Below, piece after piece: positions 1 through 5,624 of a stretch of DNA of 6,744 nucleotides. Position 1 is the stretch's first letter; every line of letters starts with the position of its first letter. The translations under genes and the position numbers were made by a program. The DNA comes from Prevotellaceae bacterium (GTDB lineage Bacteria; Bacteroidota; Bacteroidia; Bacteroidales; UBA932), in contig JAISPE010000094.1 of assembly GCA_031275145.1 (NCBI GenBank), positions 1 through 6,744 on the forward strand, given 5' to 3'. The notes under the pieces were generated by a model that saw only the letters and a program-made list of their open reading frames with translations, did not search any database and had not been told where the DNA came from.

Positions 1-86
1 ATAATAATTGCAAATTTTTATCTCTGCATCCTGAAAAGTTATGTGTACCGCAACAAAATTTATATGCATCGTGTTGAAATTTATCT

Positions 87-296
87 GTACTTTTCATGAA
101 TCCATCTGTACTTTGTGAGAGTACAGATGTACTTTGTGAGAGTACAGATGTACTTTGTGAAAGTACAGGTGTACTTTGTGAAAGTACAGGTGTACTTTGT
201 GAAAGTACAGGTGTACTTTGTGAGAGTACATGTGTACTTTGTGAAAGTACAGATGTACTTTTCGAAAGTTCAGATGTACTTTGGAGTCTTCAATAA
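87..296. repeat. 21-bp tandem repeat array of short dyads
   Basis: The consensus unit is GTACTTTGTGARAGTACAGR followed by T. Seven near-identical units start at 108, 129, 150, 171, 192, 213 and 234. A degenerate unit (TTTTCGAAAGTTC core) starts at 255, a decayed one at 276, and another decayed one lies in register at 87. In each good unit GTACTTT and AAAGTAC form a 7-bp inverted repeat around GTG, leaving a 4-nt linker. Units 1, 2 and 6 have G instead of A at position 12, which would still pair as G.U in a plus-strand RNA. There are no unique spacers, so this is not CRISPR. The function is unknown; a minisatellite, a protein-binding array or a run of RNA hairpins are all possible. Confidence 0.93.
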
Positions 297-314
297 ATAA
301 AAGTATCAATTATG

Positions 315-452
315 GCATCCCGTTAGGGATGCATCGCTCGGTAGAACAGTCAATACCTCCTGTCCTGCATCCCGTTAGGGATGCATCCCCAGCGGGATGC
401 AAAACAGGATGGTATGGGTTTTCTACCAAGCGATGCATCCCTAACGGGATGC
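315..452. repeat. 138-bp imperfect palindrome with nested GCATCCC hairpins
   Basis: The left arm (315-383) and the reverse complement of the right arm (384-452) agree at roughly 57 of 69 positions by eye, with the axis at 383/384. Four smaller hairpins are nested in it: GCATCCC-GTTA-GGGATGC at 315-332 and 367-384, GCATCCC-CAGC-GGGATGC at 383-400, and GCATCCC-TAAC-GGGATGC at 435-452. An arm module reading GATGCATCGCTYGGTAGAA appears once in each orientation. The compact palindrome of nested stems suggests a REP/MITE-like intergenic element. I recall similar GCATCCC...GGGATGC sequences between genes in other Bacteroidales, but this was not checked. Confidence 0.9.
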
Positions 453-459
453 TCTTTGC

Positions 460-496
460 CCTGACTGCCCTGCCTGCCGGCAGGTAGGCCGTCAGG
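460..496. repeat. GC-rich hairpin centred on CCTGCCGGCAGG
   Basis: A perfect 12-bp palindrome (CCTGCCGGCAGG, 473-484) sits inside a longer imperfect stem: CCTGAC at 460-465 can pair with GTCAGG at 491-496, with a one-base bulge and a few mismatches between. The segment is far richer in G and C than the AT-rich sequence around it. It lies 7 bp beyond the 138-bp palindrome and may belong to the same element. It has no T-run, so it is not an obvious terminator. Confidence 0.75.
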
Positions 497-559
497 CAGG
501 CCATTGATGAGATGCCGGAAAATAAATCAATAATAAATACCTTTATCTATTGAACGCTC

Positions 560-574
560 CTTTGTGAGAGTACA
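560..574 (+). repeat. Isolated fragment of the 21-bp repeat
   Basis: CTTTGTGAGAGTACA matches positions 4-18 of the tandem repeat unit exactly (the G-variant seen in units 1, 2 and 6). It lies about 260 bp beyond the last array unit, on the far side of the palindromic element. It may be a remnant of a longer array that was later interrupted, or a separately dispersed copy. Confidence 0.75.
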
Positions 575-617
575 AACATAGACAAAAAACCTCATTTCCA
601 CCTGATTTTAAATAACA

Positions 618-632
618 AAACAACCTCGGTTG
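618..632 (-). terminator. Possible terminator of the NUDIX gene
   Basis: On the minus strand, 8 nt after the NUDIX stop codon, CAAC-CGAG-GTTG (632 to 621) can form a short stem and is followed directly by TTTTGTTATTT. The stem is only 4-5 bp, so termination here is plausible rather than certain. Confidence 0.4.
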
Positions 633-640
633 CAGGGATA

Positions 641-1201
641 TTATACCTCGTTTTCAGCCATGAATTTCCACAGTGGAGCTGCCATCAGCGACTGTTTTAT
701 TTCATTATTTCTCAATAATTTTAAGACTTCTTCGCGGGAAAATAGATGAACGCTGAGATCTTCAGTATCCTCCAAATGCTGTTCTCTGATTTTTTCCACG
801 TCTTTTGCCAGAAAACAGTGAGTAACATTTTTAATCGTTGAAGGATTCGGCGACAAGTTCATGTATTCTATCCAAACACCGTTGCCGTAGCCGGTTTCTT
901 CCATCAGTTCCCTTTGTGCCGAAATCAGGGGAGAAGCATCTTTCTTTTCACAGACTCCCGCGCATAACTCGAAATGCACGCTTCCGATTCCATGACGGTA
1001 CTGTTTCACAAAAACAAACTGTTTCGCTTCGGTTATCGCTATCACATTGACCCAGTCGGGATATTCAGTAACATAATACGACGGTATCCGATGTCCGTTG
1101 GGTAACTTTACCGTATCGCGTCTGACGGTAAACCACGGTTCTGTAAACAGGTATTCGCTTTTCAGAACTTCCCAGTACATTTCTTTATCTGTTGCGTTCA
1201 T
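641..1201 (-). CDS. NUDIX hydrolase, ADP-sugar pyrophosphatase-like
   Basis: This 186-aa cytoplasmic protein belongs to the NUDIX superfamily, whose members hydrolyse nucleoside diphosphates linked to another group using Mg2+ or Mn2+. The N-terminal half (VRRDTVKLPNG, then the VNVIAIT and FVFVKQYRH strands) resembles ADP-ribose/ADP-sugar pyrophosphatases. The second half of the Nudix box is intact: RELMEETGY at 97-105 supplies the metal-binding E101 and E102. The first half is unusual: after G82 the expected glutamate appears to be Asp88, and there is one extra residue before the RE pair. The usual PAG before the box is CAG. Length is normal for the family. The ATG at 1201 has no clear Shine-Dalgarno sequence, as is usual in Bacteroidota. 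It lies 76 bp downstream of engB on the same strand and may be co-transcribed. The substrate cannot be assigned. Confidence 0.92.
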   Translation of the reverse strand: MNATDKEMYWEVLKSEYLFTEPWFTVRRDTVKLPNGHRIPSYYVTEYPDWVNVIAITEAKQFVFVKQYRHGIGSVHFELCAGVCEKKDASPLISAQRELMEETGYGNGVWIEYMNLSPNPSTIKNVTHCFLAKDVEKIREQHLEDTEDLSVHLFSREEVLKLLRNNEIKQSLMAAPLWKFMAENEV

Positions 1202-1240
1202 TTTTTATGATTTTCATGTATGAAAAAATAAACTGTCTTC

Positions 1241-1266
1241 CTGTTTTATTCGGAGAGATGAAACAG
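1241..1266 (-). terminator. Weak hairpin between engB and the NUDIX gene
   Basis: CTGTTTTAT (1241-1249) and ATGAAACAG (1258-1266) form an imperfect stem of about 9 bp with one mismatch, 11 nt after the engB stop. On the minus strand a T-rich stretch (TTTATTTTTTC) follows, but about 8 nt away from the stem. It could be a leaky terminator or chance. Confidence 0.25.
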
Positions 1267-1277
1267 AATATGATTTA

Positions 1278-1874
1278 TTATATGCAACTGTTCATTTTTT
1301 CGATAAAGTCCAATATTTCCTGTTTTCCGAGTCTTGTTTCCGCCGATTCTATAAAAATCGAAGGTAATTCCTCCCATGTTTCCAAAAGTTTCTTTTTGAA
1401 ACTCTCTATATTGGAGTTCAGAGCGTTTTTAGAGAGTTTATCCGCTTTCGTAAAGATCAGGGCAAAAGGCGCCTGATTTTCTCCCAGATAATTTACGAAA
1501 TCAACATCTATATTGTGCGGCTCGTGTCGTCCGTCGATAAGTACGAACAGCAGAATCAGTTGCTCCCGTTTCATGATATAGTTTTCAACCATATATTTCA
1601 ACTCTTCTCTCATGCTTTTATGTCTTTTTGCATATCCGTAACCCGGCAAATCGACTAAATACCATTCATCGTTTATCAGAAAATGATTTATCATCACCGT
1701 TTTCCCGGGAGTGGAAGATACCTGGGCAAGCTTGTGTCTGTCCGTAAGCATATTTATTAAAGAAGATTTCCCGACGTTTGAACGTCCGATAAAAGCATAT
1801 TCGGGCAAACCGGTCTGCGGACACCGGGTATAGTCGGGACTGCTTTTGATAAACTCCGCTTTCTTTACAGTCAT
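1278..1874 (-). CDS. engB: Ribosome biogenesis GTP-binding protein EngB/YihA
   Basis: This 198-aa TRAFAC-class GTPase acts in the cytoplasm. YihA/YsxC proteins bind the large ribosomal subunit and are needed for late 50S assembly. All GTPase motifs are visible: G1 GRSNVGKS (30-37), the switch-I threonine region STPGKT (54-59), G3 DLPGYG (75-80), G4 TKAD (142-145) and G5 SAE (177-179). The GRSNVGKSS and TPGKT pair with YLVDLPGYGYA is diagnostic for EngB rather than Era or Der. Length is typical for a single-domain family member. The ATG at 1874 follows an AT-rich leader of 26 nt after the T-run of the rpoD terminator, so engB probably has its own promoter. The NUDIX gene lies downstream on the same strand. 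Confidence 0.97.
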   Translation of the reverse strand: MTVKKAEFIKSSPDYTRCPQTGLPEYAFIGRSNVGKSSLINMLTDRHKLAQVSSTPGKTVMINHFLINDEWYLVDLPGYGYAKRHKSMREELKYMVENYIMKREQLILLFVLIDGRHEPHNIDVDFVNYLGENQAPFALIFTKADKLSKNALNSNIESFKKKLLETWEELPSIFIESAETRLGKQEILDFIEKMNSCI

Positions 1875-1900
1875 AAAGTTATTATATAAATATAAATGAG

Positions 1901-1942
1901 AAAAAAAATCAATATCTCCGCAAAAATATTTTGGAGATATTG
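1901..1942 (-). terminator. Intrinsic terminator of rpoD
   Basis: CAATATCTCC (1910-1919) and GGAGATATTG (1933-1942) form a perfect 10-bp stem. Read on the minus strand, the second arm is followed directly by ATTTTTTTTCTC (1909 downward). The stem starts 17 nt after the rpoD stop codon. A stem plus immediate T-run is the classical rho-independent arrangement. Confidence 0.88.
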
Positions 1943-1959
1943 AAAAATTATTGATTTAA

Positions 1960-2820
1960 TTATCCTAAATATGATTTTAACAACTTACTTCTCGAACTGT
2001 GTCTCAGCCGTCTGATCGCTTTTTCCTTGATTTGCCGTACTCTTTCTCTTGTTAATCCAAACTGTTCGCCTATTTCTTCGAGGGTCATTTCCTGCATTCC
2101 TATACCGAAAAAATATCTCACGATATCCCGTTCACGTTCGGTAAGAGTTGCCAGAGCCCGCTCTATTTCTTTCGACAAAGATTCGTTCAGCAGACCTCTG
2201 TCGGCGTTTGGCGAATCGCTGTTCACAAGCACATCCAGCAGACTGTTGTCTTCGCCGTCGACAAAAGGGGCATCGACAGAAACATGCCGTCCCGACACCC
2301 TTATGGTATCCGAAACTTTTTCCTGAGGAATATCAAGAATAACAGAAAGTTCTTCCGATGAAGGAGTTCTTTCGTTTTCCTGTTCAAATTTGGCGAGAGC
2401 CTTGTTTATCTTGTTTAGCGAGCCTACCTGATTGAGCGGTAACCGTACAATTCTTGACTGCTCTGCAAGGGCCTGCAAAATAGACTGGCGAATCCACCAT
2501 ACGGCATAGGAAATAAACTTGAAACCGCGGGTTTCGTCAAATTTTTCAGCAGCCTTAATCAGCCCCAGATTACCCTCGTTAATCAGGTCGGGTAAACTCA
2601 GCCCCTGATTCTGATACTGTTTTGCAACGGAAACCACAAACCGCAGATTGGCGCGCGTAAGTTTTTCCAGCGCTTCCTGATCTCCCTTTTTGATTCTCTG
2701 GGCTAATTCTACCTCTTCTTCCACGGAAATCAGTTCTTCACGACCGATTTCCTGCAAATACTTGTCCAGAGAAGCGCTTTCTCTGTTTGTAATTGATTTT
2801 GTAATTTTAAGTTGTCTCAT
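1960..2820 (-). CDS. rpoD: Primary (housekeeping) RNA polymerase sigma factor RpoD
   Basis: This 286-aa sigma-70 family protein directs core RNA polymerase to housekeeping promoters. Region 1.2 is at about 16-50 (SLDKYLQEIG, ISVEEEVELAQRIKKGD). Region 2 spans about 53-123, with NLRFVVSVAKQY, DLINEGNLGLIKAAEKFD and the -10 recognition/melting segment RGFKFISYAVWWIRQSI. Region 3 covers about 124-200. Region 4 (about 215-280) ends in the -35 helix-turn-helix GLTRERVRQIKEKAIRRLR. The large acidic region 1.1 of proteobacterial RpoD is missing, which is normal for the Bacteroidota primary sigma factor (sigma-ABfr type) that reads the TTTG/TAnnTTTG promoter. The ATG at 2820 is supported by the usual family N-terminus MRQLKITKSIT. 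It lies 122 bp downstream of htrA, separated by a strong hairpin, and is followed by a clear terminator. Confidence 0.97.
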   Translation of the reverse strand: MRQLKITKSITNRESASLDKYLQEIGREELISVEEEVELAQRIKKGDQEALEKLTRANLRFVVSVAKQYQNQGLSLPDLINEGNLGLIKAAEKFDETRGFKFISYAVWWIRQSILQALAEQSRIVRLPLNQVGSLNKINKALAKFEQENERTPSSEELSVILDIPQEKVSDTIRVSGRHVSVDAPFVDGEDNSLLDVLVNSDSPNADRGLLNESLSKEIERALATLTERERDIVRYFFGIGMQEMTLEEIGEQFGLTRERVRQIKEKAIRRLRHSSRSKLLKSYLG

Positions 2821-2866
2821 TATCTTATTTTAATCTTATATTTTTCGTTCAATAAACTTTTTACCA

Positions 2867-2907
2867 TGAAAGCCGAGTTCAGTTTTTCTACTGAACTTCG
2901 GCTTTCA
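2867..2907 (-). terminator. Strong hairpin between htrA and rpoD
   Basis: TGAAAGCCGAGTTCAG (2867-2882) and CTGAACTTCGGCTTTCA (2891-2907) form a stem of about 16 bp with one bulged base and an 8-nt loop. It begins about 35 nt after the htrA stop. On the minus strand no T-run follows (TGGTAAAAAG), so it is not a canonical intrinsic terminator. It may still end or stabilise the htrA transcript, or sit in the rpoD leader. No clear TAnnTTTG promoter element was seen between it and rpoD. Confidence 0.6.
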
Positions 2908-2942
2908 GGCAATATGCCGGATTTCAAAACTTTTCGACCCGT

Positions 2943-4496
2943 TTACAACTCAAACGCAATATAATCACGTCTGCCGCTGGGATAAATTCCTTCGATAAAT
3001 ACTCCTTCTCCGCGTTTCATCTCGTTGATAATAGCTGTCACTTCTTCTACCGAGGTTACGGATTTTTGATTAATCTTCGTGATTATAAATCCTTTCCTCA
3101 CTCGATTCATTAGCTTGCCGTCACTAAGTTCAATAATTTGAACTCCGCCTTTTATTCTTAGTTTGTCAGCAAGTTCTTTATCAACCTTTTCAAATCGGGC
3201 GCCTAAAATTACTGTTTTGTCATCCGACACCACACCTGTATTGCCCGCCTTATTACGTAAAACAACGGTAAATTGTTTCGTTTTCCCGTCACGAATTAAT
3301 GAAATATCTATCCTGTCGCCCGGCCGCAATTTGCTAACCTCTTCAATAACGGTATTTTGCGACGAGATATCTTTATTTCCTATCCGTGTAATAATATCAT
3401 ATTTTTCTATTCCGGCATCTTTCGCAGCGCTGTTGTCCACAACATCACAGACCATTACTCCCCTGTCTTTCCTTTTCTTCAATGCTTTTATTTTCTCGGC
3501 ATCAAGGCTGACACCGTCTCTTTCCTTATATGTTTTTACATACATGTCAATCTCATCCTCGTTTTCAAAAGAGGCTAAATCGGTATATACGATGCCCAAC
3601 AGCGCACGTTGAACAACTCCGAACTCAATAAGGTCTTTTACTACTTTTTTTGCAATGTTTGACGGTACAGCAAAGGAATAGCCTTCATATACTCCCGTAT
3701 GAGATGCAATAGCCGTATTTATACCCACGAGTTCGCCTCTCAGATTAATCAGAGCGCCTCCGCTGTTTCCCGGATTAACGGCAGCGTCTGTCTGTATAAA
3801 CGATTCTATTTTAAAATCTGTCGGTATAATATTCAGACTTCTTGCTTTGGCGCTCACGATACCGGCTGTAACGGTCGATGTGAAGGTGAACGGATTTCCG
3901 ATTGCCAGCACCCATTCGCCGAGCCGCAGATTGTCGGAATCGGCAAACCCCAGAGCGGGTAATTTCGTGTCGGTATCAACTCTCAGCAAGGCGATATCTG
4001 TATTCGGATCTCTGCCGACAACGCTGGCCGCAACACTTGTCTGGTCGTTGAAAACCACTGTGATTTCAGCCGCTTTCTCGATGACATGATTATTTGTCAC
4101 GATATAACCGTCTTCCGAGATGATTACTCCCGAACCCGACCCTTTTGGCGTATATTCCTGATATTTCGGCTCTTCGGGATCACCAAAAAAGAAATCGAAC
4201 AGGTCGTTACCGCGAAAATCTCGCCCGCCGCTATATCTTCGCTGAGTTTCTCCCGTTACTTTGATGTGTACAACTGCCGACACTGCATGTTCTGCGGCGT
4301 CTGAAAAATTCACAGGCTCGCCGGAAGCAGAAAACGCTGTAGCGGTGACCGGCATTGGCTGCGGAGCAACCATATTAATGATCGGCGACTGTTTTTGAGC
4401 GCTGTTGAATATCAGCGCAGAAACCAATCCGCCAATCAAGCTTGCAAATACTACTAAAATAACTGTCTTTAAAATATTACTATTTCTCATAATCAT
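2943..4496 (-). CDS. htrA: HtrA/DegP-DegQ family periplasmic serine protease
   Basis: This 517-aa protein should degrade and/or chaperone misfolded envelope proteins. Residues about 9-31 (ILKTVILVVFASLIGGLVSALIF) form a signal peptide or signal anchor. The trypsin-like domain (about 65-290) has the catalytic triad His137 (TNNHV), Asp167 (NTDIALL) and Ser245 (GNSGG), with the upstream glycine-rich GSGSGVII motif. Two PDZ domains follow, at about 295-415 and 425-515. PDZ1 begins with RALLGI and carries a charged insertion (about 308-346) before its GVMV strand. An acidic/aromatic loop (DLFDFFFGD, 98-106) resembles the LA loop of DegP/DegQ. The ATG at 4496 and a second ATG two codons in (4490) are both possible starts. 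It lies 73 bp downstream of the Spy-like gene, which fits an envelope-stress regulon. I recall htrA next to rpoD in other Bacteroidales. Confidence 0.96.
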   Translation of the reverse strand: MIMRNSNILKTVILVVFASLIGGLVSALIFNSAQKQSPIINMVAPQPMPVTATAFSASGEPVNFSDAAEHAVSAVVHIKVTGETQRRYSGGRDFRGNDLFDFFFGDPEEPKYQEYTPKGSGSGVIISEDGYIVTNNHVIEKAAEITVVFNDQTSVAASVVGRDPNTDIALLRVDTDTKLPALGFADSDNLRLGEWVLAIGNPFTFTSTVTAGIVSAKARSLNIIPTDFKIESFIQTDAAVNPGNSGGALINLRGELVGINTAIASHTGVYEGYSFAVPSNIAKKVVKDLIEFGVVQRALLGIVYTDLASFENEDEIDMYVKTYKERDGVSLDAEKIKALKKRKDRGVMVCDVVDNSAAKDAGIEKYDIITRIGNKDISSQNTVIEEVSKLRPGDRIDISLIRDGKTKQFTVVLRNKAGNTGVVSDDKTVILGARFEKVDKELADKLRIKGGVQIIELSDGKLMNRVRKGFIITKINQKSVTSVEEVTAIINEMKRGEGVFIEGIYPSGRRDYIAFEL

Positions 4497-4554
4497 ACAA
4501 ATTTTATTTTATCATATAAATTCCGTTCGTATAGATTTCATATAAATAAAAAAG

Positions 4555-4568
4555 TTTAAATATTTAAA
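4555..4568 (-). terminator. AT-only palindrome after the ECF operon
   Basis: TTTAAATATTTAAA is a perfect 14-bp palindrome directly after the stop codon of the Spy-like gene. On the minus strand it is followed by CTTTTTTTATTT. The stem contains only A and T, so any termination before htrA would be weak. If it works, htrA would need its own promoter in 4497-4554, where none matching TAnnTTTG was found. Confidence 0.25.
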
Positions 4569-4569
4569 A

Positions 4570-5178
4570 TTAAAAATTGCTGTAAATCCATTTTATAAAC
4601 AGATATTCAGCCCTGTAGAACAGATAATAACTCTCGCCTAAAATGGTTTTAAATTTTTCGGCATACTGTTCTCTCAATAAAGCTTCTTCCATGTAGGATT
4701 TCACTTCCATATCTACAAAAGCCGCATATTCCTTGATTTTGTATTTCCTGAAAGGATCGCATAATTTGTCGCTGGCTTCCTTTCTCTTTTCCATAATCCT
4801 GTTAAGCCGGTTTCGATAATCATTGTATGCCGGCCAGAAAACAACTGCTTTTTCTTTTGTGATACCCAAAAAGTTATTAAATAACACTACTCTCATCGAA
4901 TCAATATATTCTTCGATTGCACGCCACTCTTTCTCTCTTCTTTTCTGTTCGGATTCAAGATTGTTAATAGCCTTCGCATTATTGTAGTTCCCGTTAGCAT
5001 TTTTACCTGAACCTCCTATTGGAGCATTATCCATATCCAGATGGAAATGGAAACGTCCTCCGCCGATACCGATAACGGTGTCAAATTCTATGCGTTCTCT
5101 GCGCTTAGACTCTGTCTGTGAATAGGCATTACCCACAGTAACACTTAAAAGAGTTAATAACCCTATTAAATTTTTCAT
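4570..5178 (-). CDS. Secreted Spy/CpxP-like protein of ECF sigma operon
   Basis: From the ATG at 5178 the product is 202 aa. The frame opens nine bases earlier with TTG (5187), but MKNLIGLLTLLSV is the more natural start and begins a signal peptide ending near AYSQ. A glycine-, asparagine- and histidine-rich segment follows (GIGGGRFHFH to GNYNN). A helical, charged remainder comes next. Its core, LGITKEKAVVFWPAYNDYRNR with a later acidic/aromatic helical stretch, resembles Bacteroidota Spy/CpxP-like proteins (LT..EA..FWP.Y..Y). Proteins of that kind are periplasmic and linked to envelope or metal stress. The gene starts 24 bp after the putative anti-sigma gene and is probably in the same operon. 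The Spy/CpxP assignment rests on pattern resemblance and is moderate; secretion is well supported. Confidence 0.75.
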   Translation of the reverse strand: MKNLIGLLTLLSVTVGNAYSQTESKRRERIEFDTVIGIGGGRFHFHLDMDNAPIGGSGKNANGNYNNAKAINNLESEQKRREKEWRAIEEYIDSMRVVLFNNFLGITKEKAVVFWPAYNDYRNRLNRIMEKRKEASDKLCDPFRKYKIKEYAAFVDMEVKSYMEEALLREQYAEKFKTILGESYYLFYRAEYLFIKWIYSNF

Positions 5179-5202
5179 AAACAACAATAATTAAAATAAT
5201 TA

Positions 5203-5607
5203 TTAATACTTGGAAGCCAAATAATCATTTAGATTGACATTTCGGACAACCAGATAATCAACCACAGCGTCTCTGTGTGATTTCAGATAATCTTTATGCG
5301 AACCGGCGAACTCCGGTACCATATCGTTAATATCCGCATCAACTGTCCGGGAATCAGGATTTTGTTGTTCTTTTATAGAAGTGTTGTTGAAATTCATATA
5401 CGACAGAAACAATGCAAGTACTAATACCATGATTCCTCCGGTCCATGCTAATTTGGGGATAAATCCGGATATTGGACTTTTTTTCACCGTTATACATCTG
5501 TCCTGTACTTTTGACGGTAAACTGTCAAAGTAGTTGTTAGGGACGTTAAAAGGGTTCTTTTTTAATTCATTATTCAACATCATTTTACAATTTTGTGTTT
5601 TAGACAA
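5203..5607 (-). CDS. Single-pass membrane protein, putative anti-sigma factor
   Basis: This protein is 134 aa from TTG at 5607. An in-frame stop lies immediately upstream. Starts at tandem ATG codons (5583 or 5580, giving 126 or 125 aa) are more usual, so the true start is uncertain. In the 134-aa numbering, the N-terminal part has NPFNVPNNYFDSLPSKV (18-34), a pattern I recognise in small Bacteroidota proteins next to ECF sigma genes. One hydrophobic helix follows (about 58-71, IMVLVLALFLSYM), then a polar C-terminal part ending VDYLVVRNVNLNDYLASKY. The N-terminus would face the cytoplasm. There is no zinc-binding HxxxCxxC motif. Its place 17 bp after the ECF sigma gene suggests that it restrains that sigma factor; this is inferred from position and topology only. 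Confidence 0.7.
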   Translation of the reverse strand: MSKTQNCKMMLNNELKKNPFNVPNNYFDSLPSKVQDRCITVKKSPISGFIPKLAWTGGIMVLVLALFLSYMNFNNTSIKEQQNPDSRTVDADINDMVPEFAGSHKDYLKSHRDAVVDYLVVRNVNLNDYLASKY

Positions 5608-5624
5608 TCATATTTATTAAAGGT

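Larger units (their letters stand above)
1..640. other. Gene-free repeat-rich intergenic region
   Basis: No convincing gene is visible here. Open frames at 94-309 (both strands) and 281-504 exist only because the 21-bp repeat equals seven codons and because the palindrome happens to read through; they have repetitive, low-complexity products and no ribosome binding site. Positions 1-86 are AT-rich with traces of the 21-bp periodicity (GTAC at 45 and 87, GCATC at 66). Positions 503-640 are AT-rich unique sequence, apart from a repeat fragment at 560-574 and a small hairpin at 621-632 next to the NUDIX gene end. The repeat elements are listed separately. Confidence 0.8.

Noticed and set aside
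108..254. Repeat units as serial promoters (each contains TACTTTG)
   Set aside because: The -7 element lacks one T (TAnnTTG instead of TAnnTTTG), and the TTTG of the preceding unit is only 14 bp away instead of 19-21.
108..275. CRISPR array
   Set aside because: The units are directly contiguous with only a 4-nt linker, which is itself conserved. There are no unique spacers and no cas genes.
94..309. Open frames on both strands with heptapeptide repeats (KVHLYFH or STGVLCE)
   Set aside because: The 21-bp repeat is a multiple of three, so any stop-free unit stays open in several frames. No ribosome binding site or independent coding signal is present.
281..504. Short ORFs of 64 and 68 aa across the palindrome
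   Set aside because: Both come from the inverted repeat and give mirror-like, similar peptides on the two strands. This is what a palindrome produces, not evidence of a gene.
2925..2954. rpoD promoter (TTTG-N18-AAGTTTTG on the minus strand)
   Set aside because: The first base of the -7 element does not match, the spacer is short, and it would place the strong 2867-2907 hairpin in the leader. The evidence is too weak to annotate.
3163..3612. 149-aa plus-strand ORF inside htrA
   Set aside because: It lies wholly antisense to the PDZ region of a well-supported protease gene, with a low-complexity Ser/Phe-rich product and no family resemblance.
5179..5187. TTG start for the Spy-like gene
   Set aside because: An ATG three codons downstream begins a standard signal peptide (MKNLIGLL), so the ATG at 5178 is preferred.
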